Assembly: GCA_030710605.1 (NCBI GenBank)
Contig: CP092863.1
Span: 116,068,680-116,132,679, forward strand
Source: Cordylochernes scorpioides
Taxonomy: Eukaryota; Arthropoda; Arachnida; Pseudoscorpiones; Chernetidae
Direction: 5' to 3'
DNA: 64,000 nucleotides
Positions 54,940-62,839 of the stretch are shown here, one piece after another. The position numbers were made by a program, and so were the translations under genes. The notes under the pieces were generated by a model. It did not search any database. It saw nothing but the letters and a program-made list of their open reading frames with translations, and had not been told where the DNA came from. The first letter of the stretch is position 1; each line of letters opens with the position of its first letter.

Positions 54940-55360
54940 AAATTAAGAAAAAGGCATCTCCTTATCGTGCAACTTAAAATTTGCTGATTGCTTGCACCAT
55001 CTGTCAGAATATAAAACTTTGGTAAGTTTAGAGCAATTTGTACACAAATTTATAAATCACTACTAATTAATCGTTTAAATAATTAAAGATATATGTGTAA
55101 ATAATTCTAATATAGCACAATAGTCTGATAGACTTCGTGCTTCTGGAATAATAAAAATTAAAATTTGTCAGAATAAATATGAGCTAATCGTTGGTTTTTA
55201 TTTATTCCAGATTTGACCAAATACCCATTCTTGATTAATCAAGAAAAGCTAACCACGTACGCGTTTCGGGCTGGTGGTCTTCATCAGCGTGGTGCAAGCT
55301 GTACCTCAACGACTAAAACTTTTTATTTGTACGATAAGGAGATGCCTTTTTCTTAATTTT
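54940..55360 (-). mobile_element. Hammerhead foldback element with expanded left half
   Basis: The left arm AAAAGGCATCTCCTTATCGT and the right arm ACGATAAGGAGATGCCTTTT are inverse. About 170 extra AT-rich bases (55,010-55,165) lie between duplicated GTCAGAAT motifs in the left half. Confidence 0.75.
55249..55290 (-). ncRNA. Hammerhead ribozyme with poor stem II
   Basis: Minus strand: ACCACG, CTGATGA, AGAC-CACCA-GCCC (two mismatches), GAAACG-CGTA, CGTGGT. Stem I is perfect. Stem II damage probably lowers activity. Confidence 0.6.
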
Positions 55361-55454
55361 ATAACAAGTTTGATACCTCTTCAATTAAATGAATCAAAAT
55401 CCAACCTATATGCAATTATGGCATTCCCTACAATAATTTACATAAACTTTTAAA

Positions 55455-55660
55455 AATTAAAGATACTTCGGCCAGTAAATCTTTTTATTATATCGACGTT
55501 TCGACAAAAATCTTTTGTCCTCGTCAGGAGCAAATAAAAGAATTTTGTCGAAAGTCGAGATAATAAAAAGATTTACTGGCCGAAGTATCTTTAATTCTAA
55601 GAACTATGAATGCTGGCCAGGCAGCCTCTTATCTTTACAATAACATAAACTTATGATGCA
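55455..55660. repeat. Palindrome, TTTTGTCGAAACG family
   Basis: GATACTTCGGCCAGTAAATC pairs with GATTTACTGGCCGAAGTATC. On the minus strand the core reads CTGACGAGGACAAAAGATTT TTGTCGAAACG, a hammerhead-like CUGACGA...GAAAC with one extra G. Confidence 0.75.
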
Positions 55661-55664
55661 TTAT

Positions 55665-56240
55665 AATAAATTTATAAAAATTAAGATGTAATGTTTTTTT
55701 TTAAAATAATTTTTATATAATGAAATATTTATCTATTAAAACAAATCTTATATATTCTGTTAGAAATTTTAATTTGTCGAGCAAAATACATTTTTTAAAT
55801 GTTTTCTTAAAATACACGTTAATTTACAAATGTTAGCTCTGCATATTTTAACAAATAAATTAAGAAAAAGAGGATAAAACACACAAAGCACAAACAATTT
55901 ACTTAAAAAAAAAAGATATATATAAGGGTATGTAAATATGTTTAAAATAAATAAAACATTCTTCGTCTGTGTTTAAACAGTTAATTTTCTTACCCTCTTT
56001 TTTCAAATCTGGATTTAAAAATATAAAGATTTTTTTCAAAATGGAATATTTTTTTAAAACCGTTTCTTTTATAAAGGAGAAAATATCTGACATTTATATA
56101 AATGTTACTATATTGAATAATTATATTTTATTTATATATAGCTCTATATTATAAACCATTATATTAAATATAAGGTAATAACGCGCCATCTATGCACAAT
56201 AAATATAACCATTTAGCACACACGTTTCTTTTCCAAATAA
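55665..56240. other. AT-rich sequence, nothing recognised
   Basis: Very AT-rich. ACGCGCCATCTATGCACA at 56,181 is the only motif shared with repeat arms. Confidence 0.5.
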
Positions 56241-56245
56241 TACAT

Positions 56246-56531
56246 ACATTCATAGACAACAAAACTTAGGGATGTAGAAAATCTTTGATTTCGTCGGTCG
56301 TCTGTTTTTTTTTTTTTTGAGGAGACAGAGGCTGTTCACACTTGGTTATCTCGTGTGTCTTCAATAAAGGTCACTGCGATATCTTTCAGAGTTATTGTCT
56401 CAATCCCGATATACATGCTGAAAGTTACAACTTCCTTAAGTTTTGTCCATGAGTATATCTTTCAGAGTTATTGTCTCAATCCAGATATACATGCTAAAAG
56501 GTACAACTTCCTTAAGTTTTGTCCATGAGTG
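56246..56531 (-). mobile_element. CACTCATGGAC MITE with duplicated end
   Basis: It ends TTAAGTTTTGTCCATGAGTG next to TA. The last 75 bases are present twice (TTTCAGAGTTATTGTCTCAA), the same type of end duplication that reaches about six copies at 35.1 kb. Confidence 0.75.
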
Positions 56532-56559
56532 TATATCTAATTATTTCAAAATAAAAAGA

Positions 56560-56870
56560 GCTGACCGTTCATATTAACATTTTAGATGGGTAGAACGCCA
56601 TCTAATGGAACAAAAACAAACTAAACGTTTATTTAAGTTTGTTCCATAATATTTGGCCAATCCAATTTCTTGATAAATCAAGAAAAGCCAATCACGTACC
56701 CGTTTCGTGCTGTTGGTCCTCGTTAGCGTGGTGCAGGCTGTATCTCAACGATCAAAAAGTTGAGGTTCTTGAGACTTCTCGAGAAATAAATAAATGGGTA
56801 TTTATGGCCAAATTTTTTAAAAATATTTTTCTTTTTTTTTTCACTTATAATTAATGATAGTTTTAAAATA
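56560..56870 (-). mobile_element. Hammerhead element, core mutated
   Basis: Arm ACGCCATCTAATGGAAC and CTAAACGTTTATTTAAG. Core on the minus strand is ACCACGCTAACGAGGACC then CAACAGCACGAAACGGGTA. CTAACGA replaces CUGANGA, so it should be inactive. Confidence 0.65.
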
Positions 56871-56896
56871 TCACACGATATACTGTATATCGAATA

Positions 56897-58315
56897 CACT
56901 GCGTGACATTGAAAATGGAACACCAAGAAATAGTGGCCAGAAAGTGATGAAACTCGGCAGACAGAGAGAGACAGAGACGAACAATAAGTGATCTTTATTT
57001 CAAAATGATAGTCATAATACAGAGCGAGAACGGCGTCGGCTTAGTAGCAAGTAGGACCACCGCGGACGGCGATGCACGCAGCAACACGTCTAGGTAGAGA
57101 GTCAATCAGAGTACGGATGGCGTCCTGAGGGATGGCTCTCCATTCCTTCTCAACCATTTGCCACAGTTCGTCTTCTGAACGCGGCTGTGGCAAGGCATGC
57201 AAACGGCGTCCAATGATGTCCCAGACGTGCTCGATTGGTGAGAGATCAGGAGAGTACGGTGGCCAGGGAAGCATCTGTACATCTTGCAGAGCTTGTTGGC
57301 TAATGCGAGCAGTGTGCGGTCGGGCGTTATCCTGCTGATAAAGGGCATTGGGTACCCCCTGAAGGTAGGGGAGTGTCACCGGTCGCAGCACATCATCAAC
57401 GTATCGTTGGGCCGTCATAGTGCCCTGAATACGAAGTAAAGGTGACCTGGAATCATACGCGATTGCGCCCCAAACCATGATTCCACGTTGTCGCACGGTG
57501 GGGCGTTCCACAATTGTTGCCGGATTGGACCTTTATCCACGTCGACGCCACACGCGTACACGGCGACTATCACTGGACAAGCAGAAACGCGACTCATCTG
57601 AGAACACGTCCCTGTACCATTCCGTCATCCACGTCGATCTAGCCCGGCACCATTCCAAACGTTGGCGCCTATTCGGTGGGGTCAATGGCAGTCTTCTTAG
57701 CGGACGGCATGAGTGCAAGCCATTAGCAACCAATCGACGGGAAATGGTTCTGGTCGAGATGGAATGATCTAGGGTGTCTTGCACATGTTGCAAGATGGCG
57801 GTACAAGTGGCTTGTGGGGCCGCCACTGCTTGTCGAAGGATACGCCGATCCACACGTGCTGACGTCACTCTGGTTGCACCGGCATTCCTATAAATTGCCA
57901 CATTTCCTTGTTCCAACCATCTTCTCCACAGTCGGTGCACCGTGGACGCACCAAGGTGTGTATCAGCTGCGATTTGACGTATGGACCAACCTGCCCTTTT
58001 CAGTCCGATCACCATGCCCCTCGTAAAAGCGTCTGTCTGCTTGAACTGCCTCCGTTTACGATGACCTGGCATTCTCTGTTATTACACGTGTCTTTTGACA
58101 CAAGAAGAAAATTTCTACAATGATTTTCCTTGAAGAAATAACGACACGAATACTGTCCTTTCTGCAAGTTCCTTCCCTTATATCTTACTCCATGTGCGCA
58201 AGAGAGCTGCGCATTTTACATCATTTGCATAACTCGGTTAGGCGCGTCTACCCTGAAATTTGCATAATTTTCTGGCCACTATTTCTTGGTGTTCCATTTT
58301 CAATGTCACGCAGTG
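56897..58315 (-). mobile_element. Complete Tc1-family transposon with inactivated transposase
   Basis: The element is 1,419 bases with 47-base terminal inverted repeats identical at both ends (56,897-56,943 and 58,269-58,315), starting CACTGCGTGACATTGAAAAT. It is flanked by TA at both ends. Perfect repeats argue for recent insertion, yet the transposase carries one stop. Confidence 0.96.
57041..58072 (-). pseudogene. Tc1-family transposase, one in-frame stop, DD32E spacing
   Basis: The frame is continuous over 344 codons including the terminal stop, except for a TAA at 57,533-57,535 (codon 180). Residues 1-60 hold the first helix-turn-helix (SIRQIAADTHLGASTVHRLW). D159 lies in FSDESRF. After the stop the protein continues in the same frame (GIMVWGAIAYD). 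The second D (248) lies in QQDNARPHTA and E281 in SPDLSPIEH. Only 32 residues separate D248 and E281, against 34 in the other copy; the two-residue loss lies in the loop between HTARIS and LPWP. It ends RGGPTCY, like other Tc1 proteins. Readthrough or repair elsewhere in the genome cannot be judged. Confidence 0.94.
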
Positions 58316-58382
58316 TATTATCTTGCAACTTAGTCAATCAAGTTAGTCTATAGAATAGAACGTATCCACAACTTACTTATCT

Positions 58383-58566
58383 CCGCCGGTTCAAAATCAC
58401 TTTATTGGGTACCGCTCAACAAGAGCAACCTAGTTTATGATAATTGAAACAGTGAATAACATGTGAAGGATATTTACATATTAAACAAAATGTTAACGCG
58501 GGATTCAATCCCGGTTCATGGCTGTCGGGAATCGAGGGTGTTTCCTACTCGTCCACCGACTTGGTG
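58383..58566 (-). mobile_element. SINE-B copy with 10-bp target duplication
   Basis: Flanks TTACTTATCT at 58,373-58,382 and 58,567-58,576. Head with GGGATTCAATCCCGG (reverse box B). Confidence 0.88.
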
Positions 58567-58569
58567 TTA

Positions 58570-59030
58570 CTTATCTATGGTTATATGGTAGTTCCCCATC
58601 AAGTTGATAGTCTAGTTGTCTGGTGTGGTGATTCATTTAATGATTTATCTAAATATAAAAACGTAGCGCCATTTATTGCTGAAAATTATAACTAAAACTG
58701 GCGTATATGGTATAAAGAGATAACCAAGCTTCCTTGTGCGCAGCATGCTCCAACTAACTGGTCTAATATAAACCTATCTCTAGGTATCTTTCTTATCTAT
58801 ACGCTTATCTCAAATATCCCTATTTTTTAGACCTACCCACAACTTGCTTATCTAGGTTTATCTAGTAAATAATCAACAGTTTATTGCTACTAAAGGTTTC
58901 TCTAGTGGTCTATAAACTGTCTGGTTTATCCCGGGATAATTGGCGACTTTGGTAAGCTCTAGGAATCAGGGTTACCTCAAGAGAGAGTGAAAGAGATTGA
59001 AACAGATTTATCACAATGTTCATATAAGAT
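58570..59030. promoter_or_regulatory. Cluster of GATA-factor-like motifs
   Basis: CTTATCT, the inverse of AGATAAG, occurs at about 58,570, 58,788, 58,803 and 58,846, with many further TATC cores and another CTTATCT at 59,632. Motif density is evident, but function is inference; it may be a decayed simple repeat. Confidence 0.3.
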
Positions 59031-59032
59031 TA

Positions 59033-59308
59033 TACACCTATCCCCCGATTTACACGGTAGATACGTTCCTGAGAAAAACGTGTAAATCGAGGGATAGGTG
59101 TATATTAAACTGTCAAATCTGAATAGGTGTTCGCCCCTCATGAATCAGAGCCTCCCAATATTCGTTTCAACATAGGTAGTATAGAGTAGAATATCGCATT
59201 TAGTATAGTGCGATAAAAACAAACAAAAAAAAAAACTTATTTGGAAAACCGTGTAAAAGCGAAAACGTGTAAAACAAGTACCGTGTAAATCGGGGGATAG
59301 GTGTATAT
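59033..59308. mobile_element. TA-flanked MITE-like element
   Basis: ACACCTATCCCCCGATTTAC ACGGTA and TACCGTGTAAATCGGGGGAT AGGTGT are inverted ends. A third inverse copy (GTGTAAATCGAGGGATAGG) lies at 59,080-59,105. Confidence 0.7.
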
Positions 59309-59309
59309 G

Positions 59310-59920
59310 GTTAAATACAAAATTGAATAAATAAGATTATATACTGATAAATATAAGAATAAATAGATAAAAAGAGAGAGAGATTGAGTACACTTTCATT
59401 AATTGTACATATAAGATTATATAGGGTTAATAGGAGAGAAAAATTAAATATTATTTTCATCAGAGAAAGAGAGAGAGAGAATGGGTTATCAAGTAGCCCA
59501 TCAAATAGGACTTAGCCACAATTGTTTATATCTAACTTATCCTATCGTATGATTGCTATCAAAAGAATTGTTGAGGTGTATATAAGCTTGATCTCATTTG
59601 TGGTTTATCCTTTATGACCTATCCGCGATTCGCTTATCTCTTCAGCCTATTAGATTATTATCTTAAAGTTGATTCTCGAGTGTCCTGTACGTTATGGCTA
59701 ATTAATAGCTTATATAGTGATCAGTCAAATATGTCCTAATGTATATCTGAAGTTTATCTAGTTATTGTTGATAGCCTTCAAGATGGTGATCAAATGGCAA
59801 TATATAAATGGTCTATGTAGCCGTCGAGTGGGCCGTTATTTAACTGTGGTCTATATATCGGTCTAACTGTCATTCTATCGGGTGGCCTATGGTGGCCTAG
59901 CATGATCTGTGGCCTATCTG
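59310..59920. other. AT-rich, GA-repeat-bearing sequence
   Basis: GAGAGAGAGA runs near 59,375 and 59,468. No gene was recognised. Confidence 0.4.
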
Positions 59921-59924
59921 TCGG

Positions 59925-60015
59925 ATGTCCTGTTACCCCCCTGTGGTTCAGGACAGATGTCCTGTTACCCCCCAGGACAAATGTCCTGTCACCTCCCAGG
60001 ACAGATGTCCTCCAT
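59925..60015 (+). repeat. Short tandem of GGACANATGTCC palindromes
   Basis: ATGTCCTGTTACCCCC-type units of about 25-36 bases recur at 59,928, 59,958, 59,987 and 60,008, three of them with the palindrome AGGACA.ATGTCCT. Confidence 0.65.
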
Positions 60016-60186
60016 GTTGAAGCCGTCCCGGGAAGAGAGCAAGCAGTAAGTTCGGCAGAAAGGGTGAATCAGCCTAATTAATGACGAGATATCGCAGCTG
60101 GACGGTGACAGCAGTTCAGTGACTGACTCAGCCTCTACCTACCTTGTAGACGTTCAAACATTTTGTACAGTACAACTCTCTTATTC

Positions 60187-60240
60187 TGTTTACAACAACA
60201 ACAAAGCCTTTATTTAGGGCCTCTCGCCCTATATAGGATT
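60187..60240 (-). mobile_element. Retroposon 3' tail
   Basis: Reverse complement: GGCGAATCCTATATAGGGCG, GGCCCTAAATAAAGGC, TTTGTTGTTGTT. Same tail layout as others. Confidence 0.55.
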
Positions 60241-60244
60241 CGCC

Positions 60245-61350
60245 AGTTCACAAGGGATGGGGAGAACACTGTGTGGCCTTTTTCCGGGATATAATCCTGT
60301 AGAATATCGCCACCGCTATATACCTATTCTTTGATATTTCATTAATTAGTGCCGGAAATGAAGGAAAAAGTTGCCCCGTTTTATCATTTAGTTTTCGTCT
60401 TTCCTCAGACAGAGCAGCACAATCAAATAATATTCTGTTTACTCAAGTTCGACTTTAGTTTTTTTTAACTTAACATGGTCCTGGTGTCAGTCATGTTTAT
60501 CAATTTCCTTTGAAGCTTCTTCTCTCTTCTTTCATCCATTGACCATTTACTTGTGCATGATGTCAATAAAATATTGCCACGTGGAAAATTAAGGAAGACA
60601 AAAACTTCAGGAGGAGACAACAATTTATTTCAGGAAAGAAAAACTATGAATGGTAAATAAAAGATAAGCCATGAGGGAAATTTACAGAGTAGCAAAATAT
60701 AAACATAAAAATGACCACTCTGTGTGTTAATAAAAATAATGAATAAATACTTTGTTACAATATTTTAAAATCTCAAATCTCTTCTTTTATAGTGCTTCCC
60801 ATCTAGTCCAATTCTCTCTTCCTAGTTCAACCTAGTGAAAAGAAGTTTACAGGCAGATTTCTGTAATTTGTCGGGAATTTGCCAAATATTTTAACTCGAC
60901 TCTCTTTCACAATGTGATATATGTAGTCCCTATATATCCATAGTAACCTTTATGCATACTCTCTTCTAATTTATTATTTTTTAAACCAATGTTTGTGTGT
61001 TATGTTGTATTGTGACGAAGAAATATAATTTATATTTAATTTAACTATTCAATGAAAATATTTGAAACATATTTATTATTTGTAAAATCATCATTTAGTT
61101 ACTTAGCTTGCTCTTGCTCGATATTCTCTAGCTGTAGATAGTTTGGTTAATAATTATCGACTGGTCGTGGTGACGTCATCAATAAATACTTTCACATCTC
61201 CAGATATACAAAGACTTGATTTCTACGCTACAATATGAATGCAATATAGCAAAGAAGTTTCAATCCCAAAAAACGTTTAGGGCGACTCTGTATACAAAAA
61301 AAAAAAAAACACATTCAGGACTTTTTCAATATAAATTAAACTAGATAGAT
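60245..61350. other. Sequence without a recognised gene
   Basis: Mostly AT-rich. The first 300 bases may be the body of the retroposon ending at 60,187. Confidence 0.4.
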
Positions 61351-61354
61351 TAAC

Positions 61355-61515
61355 ACGCCATCTGTTATTGATAATGTGAATTATTTTATAGCGTGCATGT
61401 ATTTTTTCAAATAAAATTATTTTCAACTGTCCCTTTACTGCAATGATTAAAACAATGGGATGGGGCCTGGTTCATTAGTGGTGAATTCTCCCAACAGTTT
61501 CGCCAGTTTAATTGG
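61355..61515 (-). repeat. R1 copy
   Basis: ACACGCCATCTGTTATTG, GTCCCTTTACTGCAATG, GGGCCTGGTTCATTAGTGGT, CAACAGTTTCGCCAGTTTA. Confidence 0.6.
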
Positions 61516-61539
61516 AATTTTTTCCGGGAGGAAATTAAT

Positions 61540-61861
61540 CTATAAAAGCATAGGGCGTCTCTCCCATCAAATTAAACATCAAAACTAGACGCCATCTATT
61601 GACCGTCGCCGCAAACTAGCGTCCTCGGGTCGGTGACAAGCCATTAGATCCCGTGTGGATCTCATGGAATAAAGTCCGTCCTAGACTGACGAGGGCCAAT
61701 AGCCCGAAACCATGGTCTCTAGGTGGACGCTTATCAGTTTGCCAAAGCTGGTGTTGTGGCTTTGTCATCGACCCGAGGACGCTAGTTTGCTGCGACGGTC
61801 AATAGATGGCGTCTAGTTTTGACGTTTAATTTGATGGGAGAGTCGCCCTATGCTTTTATAG
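61540..61861 (+). mobile_element. Hammerhead foldback element, best-preserved copy
   Basis: 322 bases. Inverted arms 61,540-61,642 and 61,758-61,861 match over about 103 bases (CTATAAAAGCATAGGGCG, AAACTAGACGCCATCTATTG, GCAAACTAGCGTCCTCGGGT). The 115-base loop holds a complete hammerhead ribozyme. There is no ORF. The arms include the CGCCATCT motif common to all families here. Confidence 0.9.
61674..61728 (+). ncRNA. Complete type-I hammerhead ribozyme
   Basis: Stem I: CCTAGA (61,680-61,685) pairs with TCTAGG (61,718-61,723), then an internal loop and an outer helix GTCC/GGAC. Core CTGACGA at 61,686-61,692. Stem II GGGC-CAATA-GCCC perfect. GAA, then stem III ACC-AT-GGT, cleavage triplet GTC ending at 61,717. 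Every conserved hammerhead nucleotide is present and all helices pair without mismatch. The minimal stem III and the stem I internal loop fit hammerheads known from Penelope-like elements and metazoan retrozymes. Confidence 0.93.
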
Positions 61862-61864
61862 GTA

Positions 61865-62230
61865 ATTATGCAAATATGTATTTTATTCTGAAGTGTATAT
61901 TCTTGACGTCTGTGGAAGTTTGGAGAACTTCAAGGATGGTTAAACACCAGGACGGATAATCTTGTCTGACCCAGATCGATAGAAAGGTAGAGAATTGATG
62001 ATAAGATTTCACCACCTACAGTCATCTGATAATAAAAAGGTTAAAGAGACATTATTAGCTCTCTCTCTCTCAAGCCTAAAAGTTGAAAATAAAAAAGTAC
62101 GATAATAGTTTAACCGTTTAAGTACTATCAAAAATCAAATTGTAAAGGATTTTTCTAAACGTATTTTACCTAAATAAATCTACCACTTTTTGGCTAAAAA
62201 TATTTTAGAAATATAGAAAAACTTGACTAC
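61865..62230. other. AT-rich sequence, nothing recognised
   Basis: There is a CT repeat near 62,060. No gene was recognised. Confidence 0.5.
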
Positions 62231-62239
62231 AATTACTAA

Positions 62240-62460
62240 GTAAGGCCCTCCTCTTAATTTTTCCATTGCAGTAAGGACAGTAGAAATTGTTTAATTTTAA
62301 AAAGAATCTTACGTGTCTATAATAGTTTCGAATTTTGATAACAGATGGCGTGCTAATGTATCATAATACAATTAATTTATCATTTCAGTAAGGACAGTAG
62401 GGAATTGTTTAATTTTAAACAGAATCATAGGCGTCTAAAATAGTTTCAATTTGTTAAAAC
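62240..62460 (+). repeat. R1-related end repeated twice
   Basis: CAGTAAGGACAGTAGAAATT G with TAATAGTTTCGAATTTTGAT and AGATGGCGTGCTAATG, then again CAGTAAGGACAGTAGGGAAT TG. Confidence 0.55.
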
Positions 62461-62497
62461 TTGACTACAATATTATTTTTTTAAACTTATCCCACGT

Positions 62498-62685
62498 ATA
62501 CTCATGGACAAAACGTAAGGAAGTTGTACCTTTCAGCATGTATATCGGGATTATAACTCTGAAAGATATTACAGTGACCTTTATTGAAGATACACGAGAT
62601 AACCAAGTGTGAACAGCCTCTGTCTCCTTAAAAAAAATAGACGACCGGTTACATCAAAGACTTTCCAATTCCTTACAGGTCATGA
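62498..62685 (+). mobile_element. CACTCATGGAC MITE, right end decayed
   Basis: ATACTCATGGACAAAACGTA AGG to GACTTTCCAATTCCTTACA, with the full body between. Confidence 0.75.
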
Positions 62686-62835
62686 TAATCATGGTGGGTA
62701 GTTAGTGACTGTCTTTTAATGTAACTGCATCACATGTCTACACATGTAGATAGCAGTTCGACATTGGCATTTACATATGCGCCAGAGCCCTGACAAAGTT
62801 GCATATGTAATTGCATCAAAGAATGACAAGAATAA
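62686..62835 (-). mobile_element. SINE-A fragment, inverted
   Basis: CATGATAATCATGGTGGGTA, CACATGTCTACACATG, AGCAGTTCGACATTGGCATT, GCCAGAGCCCTGACA are the inverse SINE-A body. Confidence 0.65.
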
Positions 62836-62839
62836 TAAA

